Source: Cenococcum geophilum 1.58 (Eukaryota; Ascomycota; Dothideomycetes; Gloniales; Gloniaceae). From it: a stretch of 64,000 nt of DNA. The notes under the pieces were generated by a model. The model was not told where the DNA came from and searched no databases. It saw only the letters and a program-made list of their open reading frames with translations. Made by a program: the position numbers and the translations under genes. The stretch lies in assembly GCA_001692895.1 (NCBI GenBank), contig KV748235.1, positions 248,001-312,000 on the forward strand. Reading direction: 5' to 3'. Of the stretch, positions 10,911 through 22,874 are shown one piece after another. Numbering within the stretch: the first letter of the stretch is position 1; each line of letters starts with the position of its first letter.

Positions 10911-12279
10911 TATGCTTTGTCTCACTGCCCGCGGCGCAGCAACTAAGTAAAGAAGACTCAGGTGTGAGAGTCCAGGCGACAAAAATTGAGAGGTGGTGGA
11001 GCAATTGTGACCTTATGCATGGTCTGTGCGTGAAGGCAGTGTAGAGCAGCGCGCGGGGTGTGTTAAGGTTCGCAGCCTGGTTTGATGCTATCTGTCAGTT
11101 CTGGGTCTAAGAGGAAGAAGCAAGAAGGACCCCATGGGCTCCTATATCCTCACTCTGTTTACAAAAGCCCTAAAATCCTCGCAATTGTTATTCGATAAGA
11201 GGGACGATGACTCGGACGGGAGGGAGCTCAGGCAGTGATGCTTGTGTCGAGTGGAGAACAATATGACACTCCTGGCTAGGCAGAACTTGAGACTCTAGGG
11301 GGAGGCGCGCGCAGGAGCCTCCAAGCAGCTTAATTGAGCAAGGCAGCTCGATGCTCATGTGGTTCCAGAGCGTGAGAGGGCTGATGGTGTTTATCGGTTA
11401 CTATCGGGATGCCTCCGTGGGGCAGATTAGCGAAATCATCGGACCTAGTTAGATCAAATCAAAATGCTTGTCGCTTTCCCATTCCAGTGCTGTCTTCGGC
11501 GAGGCTGATGAGGCTTGAAAAATCCAGCTACTTGGTCTGGAACCGTCGAGGATGGGCTTTTCACGAACGCTTGATAAACGACTATCAATGGGGTCGCAGT
11601 ATATTTCAAATGCGGTGCGTACGGATTGTGCGAGCAGAATAACCTACAGCTAAGCCTTATCCGCGCAGATCTGCATTGTAATCATTACCTATTTGTCCAA
11701 TCCTGCTGCCAGACCACTGCACCCGAAGTAGTATAATGCGACGCGGAATACTCCTTACGGCAACCAGGTGCCAGCTGACAAGCCATCACCCGCTTCGCGT
11801 ATTGCGAACGAAATATTTACCGTTCTACAAGTCATGGCATCGACAATTCTCTAGAAAAGATGTTTGCATCCTCGGGCTCACATTATGGGCAGCTTACCGC
11901 CCAGCTTCAGATTCTATCGCGCTCAATGGTAATAATACTTGATGGGTGAATGATGGACAAATCTATTCTATCGCCGATGTCGCGATGTCGACCCCTGCGT
12001 CTAGATTTGCTGTGCTCGTGACTAGAAGTATTGAGATGTGGATAACTAACTTACCTGGAGGTAGAGCATCACCCTCTCGAAGCTGGAATGGGATATATTT
12101 GCCCTATTAGTTGCGGAAACGCCGGATCTTTGAACCAGGCTGAACCCTTCCCCATAAACCGACTGGTTAGATGAGCTGCTCAGTGTATAGACAGAAGATT
12201 TCCGATTCTTAATAAATATAATAAACAATTCATGTCATTCTGGATGGCGTCATCAAACAGTTCTTATAGGAATTGGATG
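10911..12279. other. Intergenic, no gene seen
   Basis: This stretch upstream of the coiled-coil gene has near-normal composition. Short frames at 11409-11642 and 11736-11942 have no recognisable features. I see no repeat ends until the mariner-like element at 12280. Confidence 0.35.
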
Positions 12280-12790
12280 TACTATGGTATCAGGCCGATA
12301 TTTTGTGGGTGGAGCTGGTGCACCGAGCGTCTGCAGGGGTGGAAGTGGCTTGTATTTTATTTCAGAACTTTGTAAACCCCCTTGGGCCTCAATTATAGCT
12401 AAACAGCGCTCCCTCATACTATCTATTAGTGAATTAAGCTGTTCCTCAGTAATCTGCCTCCAAGCCTCCTTTACATAGATCCGAAGATTCCAAGATAAAG
12501 AGCAATAGCCTTATGTTTCCACCCAATACTCCTCAGTACTTAAACTCAGATGCGTTCATCGCGAGTAAGGTGCTTTAAAGAAGAACAAGATAAATGTTAA
12601 AGCGTAGAGGGCTCCATTATAGATAATTACTAATAAAATTTAAAAGGTTTAAGCTGAGGAAATAACAAAGAGTTAGTTTTTCAATACATATAAACAGGGT
12701 ATACAATTGGAGTATTGAATTGTGGGTACACCCACAGGGGCCCTTGCTGCTTACGCCCCACCCACAAAATATCGGCCTGATACCATAGTA
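12280..12790 (-). mobile_element. Internally deleted Tc1/mariner-type element (MITE-like)
   Basis: The two ends are near-perfect inverted repeats of about 36 bp: 12280-12315 begins TACTATGGTATCAGGCC and 12755-12790 is its reverse complement with one mismatch. The outermost TA at each side is the expected Tc1/mariner target duplication. Inside, the minus strand of about 12365-12480 still reads as the C-terminal end of a Tc1-type transposase (KEAWRQITEEQLNSLIDSM, then RCLAIIEAQGG), so most of the transposase has been deleted. At 511 bp it cannot encode its own transposase and would move only in trans, if at all. Confidence 0.85.
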
Positions 12791-13162
12791 GTCCTTCCGC
12801 AAAAGTTTCAATAAACCTAGTTTTCCCGTGCGCGCCACTTATATCCCTTAACTAGCTGAGGTTTTAGTGCCGTGGCGGGCACCAACGGAACTTTCGGCAA
12901 CACTGGCCGGGCTGTATGCTCACGTTATTATGATTGTCAGGCACCCGAGCGCTAGGTTCAATCCTTGGCACGACTTGGCATGCACAATGGTCTTCCGCGC
13001 GTTGCACGAGCACCCAGCTTAGATTCTTCGTGCTTAATTCTGATAGTCAACGACGCTCTGTTACCTCTGTGGCCTTGATCCTTGACGGTATGTATATTAT
13101 CTTTCAAAGAATCAGTAAACATGAAAAGAGAATCTAAAAGGATTTGATCATTGCCCATCAAT

Positions 13163-16038
13163 ATGGCGCTCACACACGCAAAATTCCAACACCCACCACT
13201 CCTCGACGGCTCGAGAATGATCCGCATTCTCGAGCTTCTCCCATCAGCGCTTAAATGGAGTGGGATTCAAACCTCCCTTCGAGCTGTCCCATTAGATCAT
13301 ATACCCGTTTACGAAGCGCTCTCGTACACATGGGGAACCGAGCTCCCAGTTCACCGGATTTGCTGCAACGGGCAGAATTTTGCCATTAGACCCAATCTTT
13401 TCCATGCGTTGAGAAGACTGCGATACCGAACCAAACCTCGACTCCTCTGGATCGACGCGATCTGCATTGACCAGGACAATACGGATGAAAAGAACCTCCA
13501 GATTCCTCTGATGAGGAATATATACATGAGTGCCAGCCAAGTACTTGTCTGACTCGGGGAGGAGGCCAATGACAGCCCAAAGGCCATGGCTCTGATGCGC
13601 AAGCTCAGCAAAATCGATGAGGACGACTTTGGGGAAAATAGCAGAGCTCTTCTCTTCCGCGAACCGTCAGGCTCCATCTATATGCCTGCTTGGTTAAAGA
13701 ACTGGTTGGAAGAACTTGTGGATGATGACTCGGACTTATATGAGGACGAGGATGAGGATGAGGATTTGAAATCGATCATTGCGGCTCTCCCAACCGCAGC
13801 GGGCAATTTGACCACGATGGCGGCAAAGTCTGTCTTGGGCATATTTGCGCCAGAAGACCCGCAGTCTGCGACAAGCTCTGATGATGATTCTTCTCTAGTT
13901 GGCATAAATAGGCTGTCTGATGTTTACCTACCACCTCGCGGCTATGGGGCATGGAAGGCTTTACGAGAGCTGATAAACAGGCCATGGTTCTCTCCAGTGC
14001 TGTAACTGGTCTGGTTCGCTTATTGGTTGGTTGGTTGGAAAAGCTCCAAAATCGCAACCGGTTAGGAGTTTTGATTGGCTTCCAGCTGGTTGGTTTTAAA
14101 GCTCCCTAATTAACCGGGTAACCAGCTAAACCAGCAGAGTTAGTATAGGCCTTTGGCGGTGATAATTTGGGTAAGAGCGCACGCCACATAGGGAGCCGAA
14201 GCCACTAAATCGTCAAGATCTACCACCTTATTTCCGGATACTATTTTAAGGGTCGAGCTTGGTGTTGTGCGTCGCTTATTTCTGCGCGTCCTATTTATAC
14301 GCGTCGCGTTTCTACGCGTCGCGTCCTTCTTACGTCGCCTTACTGCCTTATCCCTATTACCCTTATTTCTACCTATCGCCAATTCGATGGAGGGCTTTAC
14401 TATTTCAACCAGTCGATCGTTGCGCAGAGGAAGAGGCAGCCCTGTAAGTAGTAGTCGTTCTACGGGCAAGGCTCCTACCGCCTCTTAAAAGCGCGCCAGC
14501 TAGGGCTCTAGTAGTTAACGAAAAAAGCACTATAAGGGCGATAAGGGCGACAAGGGCGATAAGGGCGATGAGGACGATAAGAGCCAGGAGGAAGATAAGG
14601 GTAATGAGGAAGACATTGTTAAATATATCGTTGTCGACGATTAATTGTAACTCAACATCATGCCAAGCCTTACAATATATTAAATATCATCTGGTTGAAC
14701 CGGTTAAACCGGTTCCCGAACCGGTTCGGAGCTTCAAGTGGGCTATTGGTTGGTTACAGAGCTCAAATTTGTAACCAACCAGACCAATTACAGCACTGGT
14801 TCTCTCGCATCTGGGTGATTCAAGAAGTCGTTGTTGCGAAAAAGGCCCTAGTAATATGTGGGAAGGACGTTCTCCCTTGGAAGGTCGTCAAAGCCGCTGC
14901 AGAGGCTATGATGGCAGCCTCATTTCCCGACGAAGTAGGGGGCCGGAGCTGGATGAATATAGTTGCCATCAGCGGAGCAGTTAGAGTACACAGTGGCGAG
15001 CGCCCAACGAAACCTGTAATCGAAACTCGATATTCCGGCATACATGTACGCGAAGAAGAAGATTCAGATGCAGTCGAATCCCATACGCTTCTGAATCTTC
15101 TTATGTGCACACTTCACGCCGATGCCACGAATCCTAGAGACAAGATCTATGGTCTCTTTGGACTCATTGAAAGCTCGATACCACCCATCAAGGTTGACTA
15201 TCGGGTACAGGTCGAGGACCTTTATCGAGATGTGGCACGATTCCTCATTTTGGAGGACAACAATTTGGTTCTTCTGCAGATGCATGGCTCGAAAAGGATA
15301 TATCGTGGTCTGCCATCCTGGGTCCCCGATTGGAGCGTTCCTAGGAATTTTGCCTCGACATTGGTTTCTGATGAGGATCTCGAAAGACACGGCGATATAG
15401 ATATAGATGTTCGAGCTGCCATTCGAGAATCAGATAACCCAGACGAAATTATCCTTGGCGCGAAAAGACTCGACGTTGTTGGGCGGACAGGCATGGCTGT
15501 AAAGCAATATTCGGGTAAGGACGACATGATGCGATCAATGGAAGTAGCTCTGAAGGACTGGGTAGCTATGGTCTCGAGTGTCCCGGAGATTAAGTCGAGA
15601 GCCCCTGGCGAGGCCAAGGCCGAGTCATTCTGGCGTGCCATTATAGCGAATATGGATGGACAAAAGGACGAACCCCCCAAGGAATATGGCGCGTATTTTG
15701 CAACGTGGCTCGCTCAAATGGGGCTAATAGTAGACCTTCTAGATACTCCTGAGGGAGAGGATGGGTCGATTAACCCCAGAGATGTTGAACGCTACATCAG
15801 CGATGTGGTCTGGACATGCAGTGATAGGAGGCTTTGCATGACCGTCACTGGTTCACTATGCCTTGCTCCCGCCAACGCTCAAGAAGGCGACGTCCTTGTA
15901 TTCTTCCTTGGTGGGCAGACTCCGTTCGTCATACGGGAGAGCGGACCCTTTTATACTTTTGTCGGGCCTTGCTATATCCACGGATTCAACCTTGCTGATA
16001 TAGTAAAGGATGTGACAGAAGACATTGTTCTTCGGTAG
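13163..16038 (+). pseudogene. HET-domain (heterokaryon incompatibility) gene, disrupted
   Basis: If the hAT insertion and one copy of its target duplication are ignored, 13163-13994 plus 14807-16038 is a single 688-codon frame (687 residues). HET motifs are clear: YEALSYTWG (residues 50-58), LWIDAICIDQ (95-104) and, straddling the insertion site, PWFS followed by RIWVIQEVVV. HET proteins (PF06985) trigger cell death when incompatible hyphae fuse, usually in the cytosol and together with a partner locus. Two lesions are seen: a TGA at 13550-13552, where the family has Trp (VLV-stop-LGEE), and the insertion at 13995. The TGA is not in the CpA context preferred by RIP. An acidic run (DEDEDEDE, about 13742-13766) lies between the two halves of the HET domain. 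The C-terminal 400 residues are open and undamaged, which suggests that the lesions are recent. The first ATG with family-like sequence is 13163. Confidence 0.88.
13995..14798. mobile_element. Non-autonomous hAT-type transposon inserted in the HET gene
   Basis: The element is flanked by a perfect 8 bp duplication GTTCTCTC (13987-13994 and 14799-14806), the hallmark of hAT insertion. Its ends are inverted repeats starting CAGTGCTGTAA, followed by TGGTCTGGTT with one mismatch. Sub-terminal TGGTTGGTTGG and ACCGGTT-type repeats occur near both ends. The 804 bp hold no transposase; a basic minus-strand frame (14140-14469) and a 9 bp tandem array (ATAAGGGCG-like, about 14533-14580) are present but unexplained. 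Excision leaving one duplication copy would restore the host frame except for the nonsense codon. Confidence 0.9.
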
Positions 16039-16460
16039 TGCCGTCTCTTTCCTAGAAAATTAACTCTCTCCCTAGCATAGCATGTAGCGTAAATCGCATC
16101 TTTCGACACCATCAAGCGATAACTCCATTACGGACCGCTTGGTGAGCTGTCCTCTTGCATGGCCATTTTTGAGGAGCGGTCAAGCATGGATAATATATGT
16201 ATGTGCTGACCTGAATCAGACTTCCTTACCACCATCGTACTACTGTCTGCCGACCCGGATCGTATTGACGTGCTTTGTCTTAGTTGTCTCTTAACTTATG
16301 ACTAAATGTCTTATCGAATGTCTCATTACCTGTTTCCATTAAATATTACCGACTGAATGACGACGTCGTCATCATTCTATTTGCCACCTATCTGGTGTAT
16401 ATAGTGAGGCTCTAAAGCCTCTTGCAATATGACAGAGTTCCCATTCCTGATCGTCCGTTC
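16039..16460. other. 3' flank of the HET gene
   Basis: Ordinary-composition sequence after the HET stop codon, with no gene seen. It is the last normal-composition host sequence before the AT-rich transposon block. Confidence 0.4.
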
Positions 16461-16473
16461 AACAGTATGCTAT

Positions 16474-16805
16474 TTATTTTTTATTTTTTATTTTTGTATC
16501 CGTTGTATTATACTACGTACAATACTGCGCATGCAGCCTCTAGGCTATGGCGCTATAGTCCTATATATATAAATCCCTTAGGGCAGCTTAATATGTACTA
16601 GTAACTATGTCCTAGTAGTTTATAAACCCCTAAACTAGGGGTTTATAGTTCCTTAGTAAAATACTAAGTTATAAGCAACTACTAGGGAATGAGAAAACGG
16701 TAGAAAACTATAAGAAATAAGAAATCCTAACGCCTATCCCTGTCCTTTTGTAATTTATACCTGTCCCTTTACTTACTAATATCTCTTTACTAAAAGCCTA
16801 GTAGG
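16474..16805 (-). mobile_element. 5'-truncated LINE copy, 3' end only
   Basis: The sequence is the reverse complement of the last 300 bp or so of the LINE at 22875-24980, including the A-rich tail (seen here as a T-rich run at 16474-16497). It is flanked by a 13 bp target duplication AACAGTATGCTAT (16461-16473 and 16806-16818). Severe 5' truncation with a long duplication is typical of target-primed reverse transcription. Confidence 0.85.
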
Positions 16806-16818
16806 AACAGTATGCTAT

Positions 16819-17457
16819 ATTATATAGTCTTATAATATAAGCTCTATTTATATCGACCTAAATTAGGTTGTCTTATTACCCCAACTTAGCTACCTCTATT
16901 GACTTAGTTATTGACTTAGTTACCTACCCCTTGTTTCCATTACCACCCCCTATCCCCCTTGTCTTTTCTATTTCCTATACCTTTCTTACATATATATAGA
17001 GGCTCTAGAGCTAGGATTTAATAGATAGAGTCCTTATTCTTTTCTTATAATCAGTATATAAACTACTAATTAACAAGTATAAGCCTGGATTGCTTGCTAT
17101 ATTAGTGTAGTTATTAATAAGTCAATAAGGCTTCAATCGATATTGCTTATTAAACGTTGATATTAATTAATATTGACAACACTTGTTAATAATGCTTAGT
17201 ATTTACCACATAACGCTTCAGACTCTATCTTAAGCTTATTCTTTGCAATACTAATTAATATTAATAACTTTTTTTATTAATAATTAGAGTTAATAATAAG
17301 CAAGCCAAACGGCTTAGGACTAAGCTTAAAGCCATACACAAGTTAATATAAGCACCTTACACAATACCATAGACCATATTAATGACCTTATACTTAAGCT
17401 TAGTCCTAAGCCTACTTAGCTTACTTATTACCAAATCTATTAATAATGCTTAGTATT
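16819..17457. repeat. AT-rich relic with inverted and direct repeats
   Basis: This is heavily TA-rich sequence. A hairpin-forming pair lies at about 17292-17330 and 17390-17440 (both contain GGCTTAGGACTAAGCTTA or its complement). The segment AATAATGCTTAGTATTTA occurs twice (about 17190 and 17442). It may be a decayed MITE. No coding remnant was recognised. Confidence 0.45.
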
Positions 17458-17768
17458 TATTAGCGACTTAGTTAATTAAGGCATAAGTATAGTAAAGAGG
17501 ATGTATATAAGCCTATATAATTGGATTATTTATTAACAAAGATCTAAAGCCAGAGAAAGTAAAGGAGAAAAAGATAAGTAGTATTGCTTAAAGTTTTATA
17601 CAATCTTCTAGTTATATAACTATAGCTATCTGCTAAGTTCTACCGTAACTATCTACCGAATTGCACTGCAACTGTCTACTAAATTCCACTACAACTGTCC
17701 ACCGAATTCCACCGCAACCGTCTACTAAATTTTACCGTAACTGTCTACCGAATTCCACCGTAACTATC
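17458..17768 (+). repeat. LTR-like relic of family C with 23 bp minisatellite
   Basis: The first 170 bp or so match the LTRs at 33548-33774 and 40577-40802 (TATTAGCGACTTAG.. versus TGTTAGCGAC..). From about 17624 to 17766 a 23 bp unit (like CTGTCTACCGAATTCCACC plus GTAA) repeats about six times. I could not find a matching 5 bp duplication, so the boundaries are uncertain. Confidence 0.55.
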
Positions 17769-18864
17769 GGAACGTTTAGATAATTAGGGCCTCTATACTA
17801 AGGCGTTAAAGTATATCTTTAATACTAAGCAGGTTAAGTTTCTAGGTTATATTATAATGCCTATAGGGATAGTTATAGACCTAATATGGGTGTAAATAAT
17901 TTAGAAGTAGCTAGAGCTAGAGAGCTATTAGAATATTTAAATATTTCTAAGCTTTACTAATTTCTATAGACGCTTTATTTATAACTATATAAACGTTACC
18001 TAATATCTATTTAACTATATTATAGAAACTTCTTAAAACCTAGCCTAAGAAGTAAAAGGTTTAAAGGTTAAAAGAAAGAAAACTAAAAAAGGACTAACTA
18101 AATAGTATAAACTATAGTTATAGCCTAGAAAGGTTTAGGAGGCCTTTTAAAAACTATATATAAAGTTTATAAAAGCTCTATTACTACGGTATTTTAACCT
18201 AGATTAGCTATTAATAATAATTACTAATATATTAAATTTTGCCCTTATTAGTATCCTATTATAACCTAATAGGCATTTAAACGCTACTTAGCTCCACTAA
18301 AAACTAATAGTATTTTATAGTAGAAAATTCTAGGGGCCTAAAGTTAGGTATTATACCCACAATAAGAAACTACTAGCTATAGTTAACTACTTTAAATAGT
18401 GGCGATACTACCTTAAGTACGTAAGCTATACCACTCGTATACTCTTAGATTATTATAATTTACGCTACTTTATAACTATAAAGGACCTTATATTTTAATA
18501 GGCTAGATAGATAAAAAAAAGCTTATATAATTTAATTTTAAGATTAAATATAAGCTAGGGGAAAGCAATCCTACTAATAAACTATTATAATAGCTAGATT
18601 ATACTAAAGGCTTTAAAACGGGAGAAGGAAAATAAATAATAGATATTTTACTCCCTATACTATAGAATAAGCCCTAGGTATAGAATACTTAAATACCTAT
18701 AGCTTTATATACTAAGTTTTAAGCAGTATAAGCCCTATTAGTTTCTATTAACGTTTTAGCTAGTACTTAGTCTGTTATTAATAAGGGTCTAAATATATCT
18801 AAATAAAATATCCCTAATATATTCTTAAAACCTAGTAATATACCACCTTTAATTACTAAGCTAT
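17769..18864 (+). mobile_element. Ty3/gypsy element A, left fragment (RT end, RNase H)
   Basis: RIP-degraded plus-strand sequence matches the reverse-transcriptase end and RNase H of a Ty3/gypsy pol. With Gln stops ignored, the segment at about 18350-18480 reads like HDKELLAIV followed by a WRYYL and LTDHNNLRYF pattern. The 5' half of A (gag, protease, first part of RT) is missing. A continues at 32575 after the nested element B; the B target duplication GCTAT lies at 18860-18864 and 32575-32579. Confidence 0.85.
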
Positions 18865-19103
18865 TATAAGGGGGCTATCCCTTTGTTTGGTAAAAGAGAC
18901 TTTTCGTATTGGGCGCTTTAGGCGCTCCTACCTGGGTTAGCATGCTGCAGGCACCCTAGCTAGCGTGATTTTATTAGCAAGCCTCACCAAAACACATTAA
19001 TATTGCGATGCCGATGAAATGCTGCAGAAGGCCACCACTAAAAACACCCATATATATATATTTTTTTGAGGAAGTTGGGCAAAAAGCCGTAATATATAAC
19101 GTT

Positions 19104-19499
19104 ATGACTGTAGGTTTCTGCCCTTCCTCTATTAACCAGCTGCTGATTATATAGGAAAATCCTCCAGAGTCCTCCCCTAAATTACTGCTACCTATCCGCT
19201 TTATACGCGTTAATATTAATAAGGATAAGCTAGTAAAGGACTAGCTTAAGGTTATAAAGGAGGACATGCTGTATATATTAAATAAGGTGTATCAAATACT
19301 ACAAATAATTAAACGGTTTAACTAGCGGCTATTTAATATAGAGGATCGATTAAAGGCAGTAGAGGAGGGCTTAAAGGAGGCTAAGAAGGAGGCTATAGTA
19401 AAGGCTTAATTAGCTTTAGAGTCTTAATATCGGAGGCATAAGGAAGTAGAGGACCTAAAATAGTCACCTAGTCGTCGCCTACTAAATAAAAATTATTAA
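19104..19499 (+). pseudogene. Accessory coiled-coil ORF of the piggyBac-like element
   Basis: From the ATG at 19104 to the TAA at 19497-19499 there are exactly 132 codons. About six internal stops are all TAG or TAA, as expected when Gln codons suffer RIP. The predicted product is helical, with a Leu/Ile heptad-like stretch (MLYILNKVYQILQIIK) and a Glu/Lys/Ala-rich helix (EDRLKAVEEGLKEAKKEA). It runs towards the transposase, and their 3' ends meet at about 19490-19499. I do not recognise a family; a regulator or DNA-binding partner of the transposase is only a guess. Confidence 0.6.
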
Positions 19500-21749
19500 A
19501 GCACCGAATGTATAGAGGAAGTCTGCAGGTCTTGCATTTATATACTGTTTGCCTAATCTTTATTATAAGCTTCTTTGCCTCCTTCCATCTATACATCCAG
19601 TACCTTAGTAGGGTCTTATAGCCTTACTTCCTTATAAAGCTTTTAATAGAACGGTGAGTTTGCGTCTTGCACCGTCAAATTGCAGGTAGTGGGGTTTTAG
19701 CAGTAACGTAGGTGGTTTTTTGATTCGTTTTAATATTTCTATAACTAGGCCCAATGCCAGATTAATATTGCCCATATTTTGGTGAGCTTTAACGAAGAAG
19801 ACGCTTAGTATCGTGCTTATTTAGGCCTATTTGCCAACTGCCTATAATAATAAGGTTCCATGCTAATCGTATACGGAAACAGCGGTAGGTTTGGAAGGGC
19901 TTCCTTAATATCCGGAAGATCTTTCTACTAATAATATAGGCATTAATTACAGCTGTATTAAGCGCCTAGAAGAATAAGGGTAGCCAGGTGCGTATAGTCG
20001 TGATTTAGGTAGTATAGTAGCTTTAAAGCTAATTATAAATATTAACGCCGCCTATCTAGTTATTGTAGTCGATAGAGAGCCTAGGAAGTGTTAACTTCTT
20101 AATTAGATTATTACCCCAAACGTTAGCTACTAGCTTCTTAAGGAAGAAATTATATGCCCATGGCCGGCGCTAATTAACTTCGTTAACGTCCTTATTGCTG
20201 TATAAGTGAACCGTCGTTAAAAACCGTACCAAATTCTTATCCTGCTATATAATCAAAAGTACTAAGTTAACTACGCCGACGACTACTCCTATAATGAAAT
20301 TAAACGGTAGCCTTTCCTTCCTTTTATTAGCCCTTTTATACACCTCCGGATAGTCCTTTAAGTTTAATTAAGCCGTGCCAGCTGCAGCAATTTTAAGTCG
20401 TTGAAGCACCTAGAGTAACGGAATATTTATAAAGTAGTTATCTAAAAATAGGCAAAATCGATAAGCTTGAAGAGGAAGCTATTGGGTAAGGTAGAGGACG
20501 CACTTAGAGGTATTTAAGAGAACGATATCTTAATAATCTGTTTAAGAAGGAAGCCTAAAAAAGCAGCTAGGCGAGGTGAATATAAAGCTATAGCAATATC
20601 CATATTAACAAAGACTTATTATCTTAAAACCCTTAGGTATTAGCTTACCGGGCAGTTTAATTATAGCTGTAGATCGTCTAGTAAACCTTACTATTATCTT
20701 ATTAAAGCTAACTATAGATCTAGGTATAACGTACTTTCTAAACGCCTCGCCTAAAGGAGTTATTAACGGCTTAATTTTCTTAAAGACCTGACGTTTGACG
20801 CCCTTTGGTGGAGGTGGTAAGATATAGAAGAAGCGCTTAAGTTGCTCCTATCTTTTTAGCCTATAAATAAGCTGATTAAGTATCTAGGATATTTAGGATC
20901 TACGGCCTAAAGATCTCGCACCTAAGTACCTTTAAAGACGCCTATATAGATAATAAGCCCTACCTAAATCATTAATTCGCCAGCAGAGGTCTTCTTCCAC
21001 ACTTATAATTATTTACCCACATATCGTCCTAATTGGTGATATCCGCTAGCATTTTAAGAGGCCGTATATAGGTTTGTATTAATCGCGAGCTTCTTAAATA
21101 CACTGATACTAAAGAATAGTAGAAATACTTAAATCGGCAAGTCCTATCCAGATCTACACCCGCCAGACGTTATACTAACTTAATCCGCCAGCGTATAGTA
21201 AGTAGAGCGCTCACTATCCTTATTTTAATTAGGAAGGCCAGAGTTAACGTCCGCGTTAATACTACTAATAGGCTCACTAGCACGCCAAGCAGCGAATATC
21301 AACTTATCTAGAAGGTTAATAACTTTAAAATCCAGCTTAGAAACAGCGGTTATAGGCTTCTATAAAGTAGGAACGGCTAGAAGGCCTATTTTTATAATTG
21401 CTTTGGCTGATAGCTCTAGTAGTTTAGTCTTATCTACCTTATCTGCCTTATCCTCAGCGGCCTTGCCGCGGGCCTTAAAAACAGCTCCTAATTCGTCCTT
21501 AATATCCTCCACCTAGCTGCTTGGCCAAGCCTCCTTAATATCCTCGGTCGGCGCCATTACCTACTATATAGCTGCTAAAGCCACTAAAGCCTCCAGAGGC
21601 TGTATAACTACTACTAATAAGCTATCGTGTGTATACTGCGTTGCTTGGAAGGATTGTGAATAGGACTCCCAAGCTTAAGGTGCTTTTGGAGGCTTTGGAG
21701 GCCTTAGAGGCTTTAGGGCTAAAGACGTACAACGTTTTTTAGGCGGCAT
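19490..21749 (-). pseudogene. piggyBac-like (DDE_Tnp_1_7) transposase, RIP-inactivated
   Basis: The minus-strand frame starts at an ATG at 21749 with a Lys/Pro-rich N-terminus (MPPKKRCTSLALK..). The DDE core is recognisable around 20.7-20.5 kb: a segment like SFNKIIVRFTRRST followed by KLPGKLIPKGFKI, which matches the D/E-VRFxGRS..KPIPKGYK block of piggyBac-type transposases. The C-terminus ends in a cysteine motif YKCKTCRLPLYIRCFNNF, like the zinc-binding tail of these enzymes. Many stops and possible frame breaks make it non-functional; the 3' boundary is approximate. Confidence 0.75.
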
Positions 21750-22874
21750 AAGGACAATATTTATTAATAATTTAATAATTAAATAGACGGCGACAAAGCT
21801 AAAGCTTTTTAATTAAACTATACTAGATATTATAGGCTTCCTAGCTATATCGCTGCTATTTACCGCAATATCTAAGCGTTAATAAGGCGCTAGCACCCTT
21901 GCTGCCGAGCAATCGCACTAACCAGAGGCTTTAATATTAAGCTCTATATAGTATAGAGCCTCTAGATTGGCTTATAAGGCGTGTATATACGAAAAGTCCT
22001 TAAATTCTTGCCACATGAAGGGATAAGGCATAATTTTAAAATAGGATAGATTAGTAAAAGAGACGAATTTTTAAGAAGGTAAGGCCTCTAGGATTGTAGA
22101 GACTATATACTACGGGTATATACCTCCGGCATATAACCGGCGACTATTTAAGGGGCGTCTAGGGGTTATCCTAAGGCCAACCTAAGGTATCCGCAATAAT
22201 ATCCCTTATATTACCCCCCCCCCCTTCTTATAGTTAGCTCCTAATTGCTATTACCTTATAGTAAAGGGAGATTATAAGGGCTTATCCTAGGGGGGGTTTA
22301 GAAAGGTATTAGTATATTAGTATATATTATCTATCTATCTAACCCTTACTTTAAACTCCTAAGGGACCTTAATAAGGGAAAAAATATAACTAGAGAAAAG
22401 ATATAAGAATTACTAGGAGACCTATTAGAAGCCTATTAAAAGTATGCTAGTAACTACCTAGGCTAACATAGGGATTTTTATATAACTCTACTTCTAAGCC
22501 TTTATACTGGTTTATAATTAATTATAAGTATTATAGATAATTTAGTATTCTAGTATAGTTCTATAAAACCTTTTAGTATAGGATTTAATGTATAGAGCCT
22601 TAGCTTGCTATTATTTTTAACTATTAAGATATAGTCTATAATTCTTTCTTATAATCCCCCGCGTTACTAATATATTACTTTTATATTTACCCTTAGGCTA
22701 TTAAATGCGGTTAAGGTATTAATTAGTTAATTAAAGAGACTTATCTCTTAAGATTTAGTATATATACTTTTAAATCTAGTAGTTTTATGCCGTATATTTA
22801 GCGTAGCTCTACTACCTAGTAAATAGGGACACTTTGCAATAGCAACTATAGCTATTGTATAATTATTAAGAACA

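Larger units (their letters stand above)
18878..22023. mobile_element. piggyBac-like DNA transposon with two convergent genes
   Basis: The element lies inside the left LTR of B. Its ends are imperfect inverted repeats: left TCCCTTTGTTTGGTAA.. and right (reverse complement) TCCCTTCATGTGGCAAG.., both followed by GACTTTTCGTAT. Comparison with the intact LTR (32359-32574) shows a 2 bp TA duplication (18876-18877 and 22024-22025), not the TTAA of classical piggyBac. It is 3146 bp and carries a transposase on the minus strand and a small coiled-coil frame on the plus strand. Confidence 0.75.

Noticed and set aside
14140-14469. Basic minus-strand frame inside the hAT element
   Set aside because: No transposase motif; Arg-rich composition comes from short tandem sequence.
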